DNA from: DAIPKP01 sp964539095
GTDB taxonomy: Bacteria; Synergistota; Synergistia; Synergistales; Aminiphilaceae
Length of the DNA: 45,760 bases
Direction of reading: 5' to 3'
NCBI GenBank assembly: GCA_964539095.1
Contig: CAZIFL010000024.1
Span: 1-45,760, forward strand
The notes beneath the pieces were generated by a model. The model had not been told where the DNA came from and searched no databases. It was given only the letters and a program-made list of their open reading frames with translations. Shown piece by piece: positions 8,272-15,712 of this stretch; positions within the stretch are counted from its first letter, which is position 1, and each line of letters starts with the position of its first letter. The position numbers were made by a program, and so were the translations under genes.

Positions 8272-9213
8272 TTACATGTTGTCCTCTGTCGAAGGTGCTT
8301 TTTCGTTCCGGAGTGATCCCCATAGACCTCCTCCGATGATGAGGGCTCCCCCCAGGATATGGAAGATTCCCAGAGGTTCTCCCAGGCAAAAGTAGCCCAG
8401 AAGAGTGCCGTAGAGAGGAAGGGTGTTGTAAAAAACCATGGCCCCGCTGGGCCCTAGTCGGGCTATTCCGGCGTTCCAGGCGTAAAAGCCCAGGGCTGCA
8501 GGCCCGATCCCCACGTAGAGTATGGCCCCGAAAAGAGGGAGGCTCCACTGTACGGGAAAGCTCTGGAGTTCTACCAAGGCAAGGGCATAGAGAAGCGGAA
8601 GCCCCATAAAGGTGGAGATGGCGGTAGCCTTCAGGGGAGAGCAGTTTCGCATGCACATCTTTCCCAGCACCGAGTAGAGCCCCCAGAGAGCCACCCCCAT
8701 AATAACGAAAAGATCTCCCCGGTTGATGTGGTGTCCTTCGAGAAAGGTCAGGGAGCCTTGAGAGAGCAAAAGAAAAATTCCTCCCAGGGCGATACAGGCC
8801 CCGGTGATTTGCCGGAAGGACATGGGCTCCCGAAGCAGTGCCAGGGCGAGTAGCCCCGTCATGAGGGGGCCTGTGCCGTTGATGAGGGCTGTATTGGCGA
8901 CGGTGGTATACCGCAGACCGAGGTAGAGCAGGGGCGAAAAGGCCACCACCCCTGCCAGGGCCATGCCGAGAAGGAGCCATCTCTCTTGAGATGAGGAGGG
9001 GAGTTTCTTTTCCGGGGAATTCCGGAAGAGAAGAAGCGCAAAAAAAAGCCCTCCCAGGGAGAAGCGAGCTGCGGAAAGAGTCAGGGGGCCGATGGAGGAG
9101 GCGAGAGTGCGCCCTACCACGATGTTGCTGGCCCAGAGCAGGGTGGCGAGATTAACGAAAAGGATGCCTTTTACGGCATTTTGCCGGGAGGGTATGGACG
9201 TGTAGTTTTCCAT
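8272..9213 (-). CDS. EamA/DMT-family transporter
   Basis: A 313-residue membrane protein with about ten transmembrane segments in two EamA repeats. The first begins at ILFVNLATLLWASNIVVGR, the second near GDLFVIMGVALWGLYSVLGK. The LREP after segment 4 and LGEP before the last helices are typical positions in this drug/metabolite superfamily. Members export amino acids, nucleosides or drugs, and the substrate here is unknown. The start at ATG 9213 is preceded by AAAGGAGT. Forty-three bases separate it from the carbamoylase, so the two are probably cotranscribed. Confidence 0.88.
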   Translation of the reverse strand: MENYTSIPSRQNAVKGILFVNLATLLWASNIVVGRTLASSIGPLTLSAARFSLGGLFFALLLFRNSPEKKLPSSSQERWLLLGMALAGVVAFSPLLYLGLRYTTVANTALINGTGPLMTGLLALALLREPMSFRQITGACIALGGIFLLLSQGSLTFLEGHHINRGDLFVIMGVALWGLYSVLGKMCMRNCSPLKATAISTFMGLPLLYALALVELQSFPVQWSLPLFGAILYVGIGPAALGFYAWNAGIARLGPSGAMVFYNTLPLYGTLLGYFCLGEPLGIFHILGGALIIGGGLWGSLRNEKAPSTEDNM

Positions 9214-9301
9214 GTTAGCAGAACTCCTTTGGACGTAGCAAAGGTATGGTGTGAAGTACAAAAATACGGGATGGGGGGTGAAAACGCAAGGTGATTCGTA
9301 A

Positions 9302-9904
9302 CTATTCTACCCTTTCTGTAATCACCACTTCAATACCCTCCCCACACCGGAGAGTCCAGCGCCCTTTCTGGGGTCCTGCGAAATGCAGCAGATGTCCCGG
9401 CGGAAGGGTAAGGTTTTCTCCCGAGGAGGCGTGAAGAGTTCCGGGATTTTTGGGGAGATAGAGCAACAGGTGATCTCCCCGGAAATCCAGAGGATACTCC
9501 TGTTCTTTGGAGAAGCTTTCTTCGGAGAAGGTTCGAACCTCGGCGTGGCAGCCATCCCGCCGGGTTATGACGTTAAAATCCCGGATGCCTCCCTCCTTGA
9601 GCACCGCCCGGGTTTCCCAATCTCCGGAAAAACGGGCCATATCAAGAGGTTTTTGCAGTTGGCATGTGCCGTGACCTCCGAAAAAGAGGGTCATCCCCGC
9701 CCCCTCCAGAAGCAGAAGAACCCTATCGTATCCCGAAAAATCCGAAAAATCTCCGTCCTGGGTCACTCCGGCCATGCTGATGCGCCAGAGATAATCCGCC
9801 TCCCCCGGAGGGTAAGCCGCATAAAGCTCCGTGGTGCTCCCCTGGCCGTTTTTCCAGGGGCATATCCGAAAATCTTCGGGGCCGTAGAGCGTGTACGAGG
9901 GCAT
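9302..9904 (-). CDS. hutD: HutD family protein
   Basis: A 200-residue bicupin of the HutD/Ves family. Diagnostic segments are CPWKNGQGSTTELYAAYPPG near the N-terminus and WRISMAGVTQDGDFSDFSGYDR. HutD is found with histidine-utilisation operons, where a role in tuning the pathway or limiting urocanate accumulation has been proposed; its biochemistry is not settled. No hutU, hutI or canonical hutH is near it, though a MIO-less lyase homologue occurs at 36394-37911. Start ATG 9904 is preceded by AAGGAGG. The minus-strand exporter and carbamoylase genes follow it and may share its transcript. Confidence 0.85.
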   Translation of the reverse strand: MPSYTLYGPEDFRICPWKNGQGSTTELYAAYPPGEADYLWRISMAGVTQDGDFSDFSGYDRVLLLLEGAGMTLFFGGHGTCQLQKPLDMARFSGDWETRAVLKEGGIRDFNVITRRDGCHAEVRTFSEESFSKEQEYPLDFRGDHLLLYLPKNPGTLHASSGENLTLPPGHLLHFAGPQKGRWTLRCGEGIEVVITERVE

Positions 9905-10106
9905 TATGAAAACCTCCTTGGAAGAATGAGGATGGCATCATGAAGATCTGCCGATATGTGGCTTCTGAATTATACCCCATGACCCTCGGAAGATCGCAGA
10001 AAGGAAAACCTACCTGCTATACTTTTGCTTGCAGGTCTCTGTAGCTCTCTGCGTATATGCGTGTCTCTTGAGATACTGCGAAAACATATGAAAAGGAGCT
10101 GTCCCC

Positions 10107-10838
10107 ATGAACGATGTGATGCAGCTTCTCTTGGAGCGAAAATCCGTCCGGGCCTATGAGGAACGGGAGATTTCCGAGAGAGACAGGGAGACGATTTTTG
10201 AGGCGGCCCTTCAGGCCCCCACGGCGGGAAACCAGGTTCTCTACACAATTCTTCACATCACGGATCAAAAGATCAAAAACGAACTTGCCCTCACCTGTGA
10301 CAACCAGCCTTTCATCGCCAAGGCTCCGCTGGTGCTCGTCTTTCTGGCGGATTGCCGGCGGTGGCTTGACTGTTACCGCTATGCCGGGGCTCCCTGTCGG
10401 AATCCGGGGCTGGGAGATCTGATGCTCGCCTGCGCAGATGCGCTGATTGCGGCCCAAAATGCGGTGACGGCTGCGCAATCTCTGGGGATTGGATCCTGCT
10501 ACATCGGGGATATTCTGGAAAACAAAGAGCGTGTAGAGGCACTTCTGCATCTGGATCAGTACGTTTTTCCCGTCACCATGCTCGTCTTCGGATATCCCAC
10601 GGAGCAGCAGAAAAATCGGAAGAAGCCGAAAAGGTTCGATGCAAAGTATGTGGTGCAGCACAATACCTACCAACCTCTCAGTGAAGAAACCCTCCGGCGG
10701 ATGCACCAAGAGCAGAGCGGCGATCCTGAATACGATTTTGACAAGCATATCCAGGCCTTTTGCAAGCGCAAATACATGTCGGATTTTTCTCTGGAGATGA
10801 CCCGATCCGTACAAGAGTATTTGAAAAACTTCGATTAG
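10107..10838 (+). CDS. Nitroreductase family protein
   Basis: A 243-residue flavin oxidoreductase. The family opening NDVMQLLLERKSVRAYEERE, then ALQAPTAGNQVLYT, AAQSLGIGSCYIGDI and LVFGYP are the FMN-binding signatures in the expected order. These enzymes use NAD(P)H to reduce nitroaromatics, quinones or unidentified substrates. Start ATG 10107 follows AAAAGGAG. A degraded internal copy lies at 11636-11766, on the far side of repeat copy B and mazEF. Confidence 0.88.
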   Translation: MNDVMQLLLERKSVRAYEEREISERDRETIFEAALQAPTAGNQVLYTILHITDQKIKNELALTCDNQPFIAKAPLVLVFLADCRRWLDCYRYAGAPCRNPGLGDLMLACADALIAAQNAVTAAQSLGIGSCYIGDILENKERVEALLHLDQYVFPVTMLVFGYPTEQQKNRKKPKRFDAKYVVQHNTYQPLSEETLRRMHQEQSGDPEYDFDKHIQAFCKRKYMSDFSLEMTRSVQEYLKNFD

Positions 10839-10839
10839 A

Positions 10840-10984
10840 GCGGTTTGCGTTGGCATGTGGCACTTGATGAACGCAAGAGCCGGAGCAGCAAAGCAAGGGA
10901 GAGGCTCGGCTACTCGTGGAGCAAAGGGGATACATGAGCGGAGGCTCCATTACATGCCACGTGACACATCATTTGTAAAACCGC
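10840..10984 (-). repeat. Dispersed repeat, copy B, with imperfect terminal inverted repeats
   Basis: Read on the minus strand this block starts with the 21-base word also found at 550-570 and contains the GAGCCTCCGCTCATGTATCC and CTCCCTTGCTTTGCTGCTCC stretches shared with copy A. Its ends face each other: GCGGTTT and GGCATGT at 10840-10857 are mirrored by ACATGCC and AAACCGC at 10953-10984. That gives a compact element of about 145 bases between the nitroreductase stop and the mazEF region. It is shorter than copies A and C, lacking their second half. Confidence 0.7.
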
Positions 10985-11056
10985 CCTTCAAGGAGCCGGA
11001 GCTGCATGGTGGAGAAAGAGATTTTCAGGATTGACAGAACTTCCTGGAGGGCATAC

Positions 11057-11070
11057 TGTTACATGTAACA
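11057..11070. promoter_or_regulatory. 14-bp perfect palindrome, likely mazEF operator
   Basis: TGTTACATGTAACA is a perfect palindrome 20 bases before the antitoxin start codon. Toxin-antitoxin pairs usually repress themselves through the antitoxin binding such a site, so this is the obvious candidate operator. Binding is inferred from position and symmetry only. Confidence 0.55.
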
Positions 11071-11089
11071 ATCTCTTGGGGGTGAGGGT

Positions 11090-11302
11090 ATGGCTTTGTC
11101 CGTGAATGAGAGAGTGCGTACATACCGAAGGGCCATGGCTGAAGCGGGGATGCGTCCTGTGCAGATATGGGTTCCCGATGTGCGGCGTCCTGGTTTTGTG
11201 GAAGAGTGCCGAAGACAGTCCCGCATGCTGCAGAAGGATTCTCTGGAGCAGGAGATGCTGCAGTTTATCGAAGCCGCCATGGATGCCGAGGGTTGGGAAT
11301 GA
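11090..11302 (+). CDS. mazE: MazE-type antitoxin (DUF3018 family)
   Basis: A 70-residue protein reading VNERVRTYRRAMAEAGMRPV then QIWVPDVRRPGFVEECRRQS. This is the DUF3018 antitoxin MazE-like pattern: a short DNA-binding N-terminus followed by an acidic tail expected to cover the toxin. The start follows GGGGGTGAGGG. Its TGA overlaps the toxin ATG (ATGA), a common arrangement for toxin-antitoxin pairs. Confidence 0.85.
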   Translation: MALSVNERVRTYRRAMAEAGMRPVQIWVPDVRRPGFVEECRRQSRMLQKDSLEQEMLQFIEAAMDAEGWE

Positions 11303-11622
11303 GGCGAGGAGATCTTGTGGTGGTAGCTCTTCAAGGGGACTATGGAAAGCCTCGTCCTGCCCTGGTTATCCAGTCTGATCTTTTTGATGAACATCCTTCG
11401 GTAACCTTGCTGCCTGTCACCAGCGATCTTCGGGAAACGCCGATTTTTCGCTATGCCGTTGAGCCAGATGGAAGCAACGGTCTTGTGAAGCCATCTCAGA
11501 TCATGATAGACAAGGCCGTCACCGTTTCTCGGAGCAAGATCGGCGGGGTTTTAGGCTATCTTTCGGATGATCATATGGTGGGGGTCACCAGATCCCTTGC
11601 TCTCTTTCTCGGTTTTGCTTGA
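11299..11622 (+). CDS. mazF: MazF/PemK-type mRNA interferase toxin
   Basis: A 107-residue toxin of the MazF/PemK fold. It begins MRRGDLVVVALQGDYGKPRP with ALVIQSD, the conserved opening that includes the catalytic Arg in GKPRP. It continues with VTLLPVTSDL and then GLVKPSQIMIDKAVTV, where the SQIMID segment carries the conserved Thr/Ser-Asp region. MazF cleaves mRNA at short specific sequences when the antitoxin is lost. The start overlaps the antitoxin stop by four bases. The pair sits between a nitroreductase gene and a broken copy of it. Confidence 0.9.
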   Translation: MRRGDLVVVALQGDYGKPRPALVIQSDLFDEHPSVTLLPVTSDLRETPIFRYAVEPDGSNGLVKPSQIMIDKAVTVSRSKIGGVLGYLSDDHMVGVTRSLALFLGFA

Positions 11623-11635
11623 TCATGGCCACGGT

Positions 11636-11766
11636 GGCCTGCGATAACCAGCCTTTTATCCCCAAGGCTCCGCTGGTGCTGGTTTTTCTGGCGAAATCCG
11701 GGGCGGGGAAATCATCTGCTCGCCTGGGCAGATGCGCTGATTGCGGCCCAAAATGCGATGGCGAGT
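11636..11766 (+). pseudogene. Degraded internal fragment of a nitroreductase gene
   Basis: The first 56 bases match 10295-10350 of the intact nitroreductase closely (CDNQPFI then KAPLVLVFLA in translation). After a deletion of about 60 bases the match resumes at the segment encoding the LACADALIAAQNAV region. The fragment has no start, has lost its frame after the deletion, and ends near 11766. It begins only about 14 bases after the mazF stop. It is a decayed duplicate, not a gene. Confidence 0.85.
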
Positions 11767-12026
11767 ATCTTCGGGGTGTGCCTCGCCCTATTTGTTCCGT
11801 TGTTCACAATCAGGGTTCTTTATGGTAGCATGGGTGGGTGGTTTTGCTCTGGGAAGAAGGGGTTTTCCCGACTTCGAAGAAAAAGAAACCACCATAATAT
11901 TATCTCATCCGGAGGGGCTGTCTGGCGGAAAGGAGAAATGCCATAGGGGCAAGAGGGAAAAACTCTCTTATGGCGGAGCTTCTTCTTTTGCCGGGGCTGT
12001 CCTGACGGAGAAGGAGGAGTTTTTTT
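11767..12026 (+). promoter_or_regulatory. Leader region upstream of hydG
   Basis: About 260 bases without a gene. A hairpin pairs GCCATA (11940-11945) with TATGGC (11969-11974), strengthened by AGAGG/CTCT inside. Two short similar phrases, GGGGCTGTCTGGCGG near 11914 and GGGGCTGTCCTGACGG near 11993, flank it. A weak promoter-like TTGTTC...TATGGT lies near 11799-11825. The hydG Shine-Dalgarno AAGGAGGAG stands just before its ATG. I recognise no riboswitch class. Confidence 0.35.
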
Positions 12027-13526
12027 ATGCGTTCTACAGCAGTTCAGGAGTGGATAGATCAGGCCATTGCCCCGGAGGAGATTGATCGCTATCTCGAAGG
12101 GGGAAGGGATTTTATCGACCAGGAGCGGATAGAGCGAGAGCTTGAGGAGGCCCGGAATCCGGATCCGAAGAAAATTCGGGATATCCTTGCCAAATCCCGG
12201 GAGATCGAAACTCTGGATACCCGGGAGACCGCGGCCCTTCTGAACGTGAAGGATCCGGAGCTATGGGAGGAGATGGGGCATACCGCAGGGGAGATCAAGA
12301 AAAAGGTGTACGATAACCGCATTGTCACCTTCGCTCCTCTCTATTGCTCGAATCTCTGTGTGAATGATTGCACGTACTGTGGTTTTCGGGAGGGGAACCC
12401 CGAAGAGGTGCGCCGGATCCTCAGCATGGAGGAGATTGCCAGGGAGACCGAGGTGCTTACTTCCCTGGGGCACAAACGGCTTATCGTGGTTTACGGAGAG
12501 CACCCTCTCTCGGACGCGTCCTATATGGCTCGTTCCATCGAAACGATCTATTCCGTACAAACCCGGGGGCGAAAAGGGGTGGGGCAGATCCGTCGAGTGA
12601 ACGTGAATGCTGCGCCGTTAAAGATCCAGGATTTTAAGCCCCTTCTCGATGTAGGCATAGGAACCTTTCAGGTCTTTCAGGAGACCTACCATCGGGAGCG
12701 CTACGCCGCGCTGCATCCGGGGACGGTGAAGGGAAATTATCGCTGGCGCCTCTATGCCATGCACCGGGCCATGGAGGCGGGGGTGGACGACGTGGGAATA
12801 GGAGCACTTTTCGGACTCTATTCCTGGCCCTTCGAGGTGATGGGGTTGGTTTCTCATGCCCGGGAGCTGGAGCACCGTTTCGACGGGGTGGGACCGCACA
12901 CCATCTCCTTTCCCCGACTCAATCCCTCCGGAGGCAACGATCTTGCCGCCAGTACCCCCTACCGGGTTTTTGAGGAGGATCTGAAGAAGATCATCATCGC
13001 TCTTCGCCTCTCCGTCCCCTATACGGGGATGATCCTTACCGCCCGGGAGCCCGGGGATTTGCGTCGGAGGCTTCTTCCCTACGGCATCACCCAGACCGAT
13101 GCTTCCACCTGTATTGGTATCGGAGGATATGCCGGGGCTTCTCCGGATCAGAAGAAAGAAGAACAGCAGTTCCTTCTCGGGGATACCCGCTCTTTGGATG
13201 AAGTGATTCGGGAGTTTGCGGAGATGGGGCTGATCACCTCTTTCTGTACCGCGGGGTACCGTTGCGGCCGTACGGGGGATAAAATTATGGGGCTTCTCAA
13301 AAGTGGTCGCGAAGGTAAGTTCTGCAAGCTCAACGCAGTACTTACCTTCCGCGAGTGGCTGGACGACTACGCCAGCGAGGAGACCCGCCGGGCGGGGGAA
13401 GCGGTGATTCGCCGGGAGATGGAAGAAATTGCGGGGGATCCGGAGATCGGAAAGATGAACCTCCAAGGAGAGTTTGGAGCCTTTTACGAAAGAGTTTCCC
13501 GGGGGGAACGAGATCTGTATATTTAA
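12027..13526 (+). CDS. hydG: HydG-type radical SAM protein (tyrosine lyase)
   Basis: A 499-residue radical SAM enzyme. The SAM cluster motif CX3CX2C is Cys111, Cys115 and Cys118 in LCVNDCTYCGF, and the body matches HydG/ThiH enzymes (QVFQETYHRERY, PHTISFPRLNPS, GEAGASP-like GGYAGASPDQ). HydG cleaves tyrosine to supply CO and cyanide for the [FeFe]-hydrogenase H-cluster. HydG also binds a C-terminal cluster through CX2CX22C. Here Cys407 and Cys433 sit exactly where the first and third cysteines belong, but the second position (410) is Gly, with an extra Cys at 413. No hydE, hydF or hydrogenase gene lies in the window. It is either a HydG with altered auxiliary-cluster ligation or a HydG-like paralogue. 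The start is fixed by AAGGAGGAG. Confidence 0.85.
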   Translation: MRSTAVQEWIDQAIAPEEIDRYLEGGRDFIDQERIERELEEARNPDPKKIRDILAKSREIETLDTRETAALLNVKDPELWEEMGHTAGEIKKKVYDNRIVTFAPLYCSNLCVNDCTYCGFREGNPEEVRRILSMEEIARETEVLTSLGHKRLIVVYGEHPLSDASYMARSIETIYSVQTRGRKGVGQIRRVNVNAAPLKIQDFKPLLDVGIGTFQVFQETYHRERYAALHPGTVKGNYRWRLYAMHRAMEAGVDDVGIGALFGLYSWPFEVMGLVSHARELEHRFDGVGPHTISFPRLNPSGGNDLAASTPYRVFEEDLKKIIIALRLSVPYTGMILTAREPGDLRRRLLPYGITQTDASTCIGIGGYAGASPDQKKEEQQFLLGDTRSLDEVIREFAEMGLITSFCTAGYRCGRTGDKIMGLLKSGREGKFCKLNAVLTFREWLDDYASEETRRAGEAVIRREMEEIAGDPEIGKMNLQGEFGAFYERVSRGERDLYI

Positions 13527-13555
13527 TTTTTTCGGATAATCGTAGCAAGAGCTGG

Positions 13556-13593
13556 GCGGGGTCTCCCCGGATTTGCGGGGGACCCTGCTTTTT
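13556..13593 (+). terminator. Rho-independent terminator after hydG
   Basis: GC-rich hairpin with arms GCGGGGTCTCCCCG (13556 on) and CGGGGGACCCTGC, followed by TTTTT at 13589-13593. It lies about 30 bases after the hydG stop. Confidence 0.8.
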
Positions 13594-13635
13594 ACGACGA
13601 GATTTTCCTAAGGGAAAATTTTGCAAATGGAGTTA

Positions 13636-13678
13636 TTGACATTTTGGGTTCTCCCGATACCATGGGGGAGCCCTTTTT
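13636..13678 (+). promoter_or_regulatory. Promoter-like box overlapping a terminator hairpin
   Basis: TTGACA (13636-13641) is followed after 16 bases by TACCAT (13658-13663), a fair promoter. The same stretch forms a hairpin, GGGTTCTCCC (13646-13655) with GGGGGAGCCC (13664-13673), then TTTTT. The hairpin may simply back up the hydG terminator, or it may act on transcripts entering the ECF operon. Confidence 0.4.
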
Positions 13679-13730
13679 GGTGTACCCAAGGTGCTGTTGT
13701 ATCATTCTCCGAATAAAGGAGGTAAAGCGC

Positions 13731-13751
13731 ATGACTCTCCGAAGGACATGA
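13731..13751 (+). CDS. Possible six-codon leader peptide before the ECF gene
   Basis: An AAAGGAGG stands ahead of an ATG at 13731, encoding MTLRRT and a TGA at 13749-13751. The Shine-Dalgarno spacing is good. It lies directly before a 9-bp hairpin (CCGTGCATG 13762-13770, CATGCACGG 13772-13780) that is followed by a short T run. That layout resembles a translated attenuator leader. It could equally be chance. Confidence 0.25.
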   Translation: MTLRRT

Positions 13752-14009
13752 GGATATGATGCCGTGCATGGCATGCACGGAACGTTTTTGTGGCAGAAGA
13801 GCCCCATTTTTTCGAGAGAGTTTGTCTTTTCTCATCCTTTCTAAAAGGAACCTCTCTCCTTGTGAGGGCTTTTTCCTGCCTGGAAAACTGTTCCGGATAG
13901 CACAAACCCTGCGGATTGTGCTAATAATGCGGAAAAACGCCGGAATTCCCTCGACTTTCCGAGGGAATAGAAGAAAAAGCTCTACTCTACAAGGAGGAAT
14001 AAACCTATC
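13752..14009 (+). promoter_or_regulatory. Structured 5' leader of the ECF/TudS operon
   Basis: The leader holds a series of hairpins: 13762-13780 with TTTTT after it; 13898-13923 (TAGCACAA with TTGTGCTA, loop of ten); and 13945-13968 (ATTCCCTCG with CGAGGGAAT). The last ends about 40 bases before the ECF start. S-component genes are often controlled by riboswitches for their ligand, but I could not match this to TPP, cobalamin, FMN, preQ1, purine or other motifs I know by eye. It is a candidate unknown regulatory RNA. Confidence 0.4.
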
Positions 14010-14594
14010 ATGCAGAAATCGACCTTCAGCCTTACCTTCAGCTCCCTTTGTATCGTCATGAACCTTGTCCTTGGCACTGTGGTAGATCTGCTCCACATCC
14101 CCATGCTCTTTATGGATACCCTGGGAACCATCTTCGGAGCGGTGCTTTTAGGACCCTTTTACGGTGTGCTCATCGGCATGGTTACCAATGTGGTGCAGGG
14201 AGCCCTTACCAATCCCCGCAACATTCCCTTCGCTCTGGTGAATATGGCCATCGGCCTCGTGGTGGGATTGGTGGCCCGAAAATTCCGGTTTACCCTTCCC
14301 GTGGCGGTGGTTACCGGGCTACTGCTTGCGGTGATCGCCCCTCTTATCGGCACTCCTATCGCGGTGTGGCTCTACGCAGGACTTACCGGGGATGGCACGG
14401 ATCTCATCTTTCTCTGGCTGAAAACCTCGGGGCACAGGATCTTTACCGCCGCCTTCATCCCCCGTATTGTGGGGAATCTTCTGGATAAGGTGGCGTGTTC
14501 TGTGGTGGTGGCCCTTCTTATTCCCGCTCTTCCCGCTCATATGCTCACCAAGGGAAACAATCCCTTTTTCAGTAACCCTTCCCAGGACTCGTAA
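14010..14594 (+). CDS. ECF transporter S component (CD3073-like)
   Basis: A 194-residue membrane protein with about six helices. It begins FSLTFSSLCIVMNLVLGTVV, has FMDTLGTIFGAVLLGPFYGV and NPRNIPFALVNMAIGLVVGL, and ends with a short polar tail. This matches the small S components that give substrate specificity to energy-coupling-factor vitamin transporters. The closest family I can name is the clostridial CD3073-type S component, whose ligand is unknown. No ECF ATPase or T subunit is nearby, so it would use a shared module encoded elsewhere. The start is set by AAGGAGG. The TudS-like gene follows after 16 bases, and the same pairing is known in Clostridioides difficile. Confidence 0.8.
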   Translation: MQKSTFSLTFSSLCIVMNLVLGTVVDLLHIPMLFMDTLGTIFGAVLLGPFYGVLIGMVTNVVQGALTNPRNIPFALVNMAIGLVVGLVARKFRFTLPVAVVTGLLLAVIAPLIGTPIAVWLYAGLTGDGTDLIFLWLKTSGHRIFTAAFIPRIVGNLLDKVACSVVVALLIPALPAHMLTKGNNPFFSNPSQDS

Positions 14595-14610
14595 AGAGAG
14601 GTTTTGAGAT

Positions 14611-15138
14611 ATGCACCGTAGCGGTACCTTTCTCGTGGTGGCTCACTGCCTTCTGAATGCCAACGCCAAGGTGAAGGGGTTGGCCCCCTTTCGGGGAGCC
14701 ATGAACGAGGTGATTCTCCCCTTTCTTGAGATCGGGGCGGGGTTGCTCCAGCTTCCCTGTCCGGAGTGCACCTTTCTTGGGATGTGCCGGTGGGGGATGA
14801 CTGCGGAGCAGTACGATGTTCCCGCCTTCCGCTCGCACAGCCGAAAGCTCCTCAAGCCCGTGGTCTACCAGATAGAAGATGCCCTTGCTACAGGCTATAA
14901 GGTGCTGGGGGTGCTCGGAGTGGAGGGAAGCCCAAGTTGCGGGGTCGACTGGACCTGTACGGGCTACCAGGGCGGATCCTGCGGTGAGGAGAAACACCAG
15001 GCTTCGAAAAGTTCCGGTAGCGGGGTTTACATGAATATTTTCCGGGCTATGCTGCAGGATCGGGGGATTTCTCTCCCCTTTGTGGGGGTGGAGGAGGAGT
15101 TACCAAACATGAAGGCCCTCGTGGATCTTCTCCCTTAA
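14611..15138 (+). CDS. TudS-related (DUF523-like) putative desulfidase
   Basis: A 175-residue cysteine-rich protein. AHCLLNANAKVKG with Cys13, PCPECTFLG with Cys50/Cys53, and GVEGSPSCG with Cys110 are the conserved cysteines that in thiouracil desulfidase (TudS, DUF523) hold an iron-sulfur cluster used to remove sulfur from a thiolated ring. Additional cysteines at 59, 116 and 124 are present. It matches the CD3072-like branch more than classical TudS. The ECF S component upstream suggests that the pair imports and desulfurises a sulfur-containing vitamin-like or nucleobase-like compound. The substrate is unknown. Start ATG 14611 follows GAGAGG. Confidence 0.75.
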   Translation: MHRSGTFLVVAHCLLNANAKVKGLAPFRGAMNEVILPFLEIGAGLLQLPCPECTFLGMCRWGMTAEQYDVPAFRSHSRKLLKPVVYQIEDALATGYKVLGVLGVEGSPSCGVDWTCTGYQGGSCGEEKHQASKSSGSGVYMNIFRAMLQDRGISLPFVGVEEELPNMKALVDLLP

Positions 15139-15162
15139 GTTTCGTGACGTGTGATTGTTTAT

Positions 15163-15202
15163 AAAGGGGGGGGCCTCCTCGTGCCGGGGGGCTCCCCCCT
15201 TT
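15163..15202 (+). terminator. Terminator-like hairpin after the TudS-like gene
   Basis: AAAGGGGGG pairs with CCCCCCTTT across a GC-rich inner stem (GCC/GGC). It begins 25 bases after the stop. There is little T after it on the plus strand, but A residues before it would give a T run on the other strand. Confidence 0.55.
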
Positions 15203-15712
15203 GATCGCGAAATTTTGAAAAAAGAGGATGGGCGAGATACTTTTCGGCGAGAGAAAAAGGGCGATGCCGTGGCTTTCGGCACCGCCTCTTTAAAAATTGC
15301 ACTTATTTTTTTATATTTTCGAGTCTTGTATGGAGTGCGGGTAGTTTGTGATATACTAGACGAGCCTGAAAATGCTTCCGTGTTTTGCAGAAAAATAAAT
15401 GAATGCCTTCTGTGCGTTTCTGCTTTTTCCCCCATGATTGCAAGGTTTTATAAAAGGGATCTATGCAAAGAAGCAAATGCAGAACACCCTTTTCCCGAGA
15501 AGAGCGAGGGCTCGGGAGAGGATAAGGGGAGCTTGCTGATATTTCAAACGATGAGAGATTTGAGGGGGGATGTCTTCGATTTGGCGAAAAAGAGATGGAG
15601 CCATATCCTTCGAAGAGGGGCTTGAAAAACCGGAAATAGAGGTTTGTGAAGCGATGTTATGCGGTATTGTTTCCGCCTCTGGGGCGGAACACATTTGAAA
15701 GGAGCGAGATTC
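15203..15712 (+). promoter_or_regulatory. Long intergenic region and leader of the TRAP operon
   Basis: About 510 bases. A GGCGATGCCG/CGGCACCGCC hairpin near 15260-15291 precedes an A/T-rich stretch. TATACT at 15352-15357 (in TTTGTGATATACTAGA) is a likely -10; a closely similar TGTAATATACTAGA occurs before porG at 19456-19469. A clear -35 is not evident. A hairpin TTCCGCC (15671-15677) with GGCGGAA (15683-15689) lies just ahead of the dctP ribosome site. A frame at 15155-15625 is open but has no good start or family and is discounted. Confidence 0.4.

Noticed and set aside
15155..15625. 156-codon frame before dctP
   Set aside because: It runs through a terminator hairpin and a promoter region, has no Shine-Dalgarno and resembles no family.
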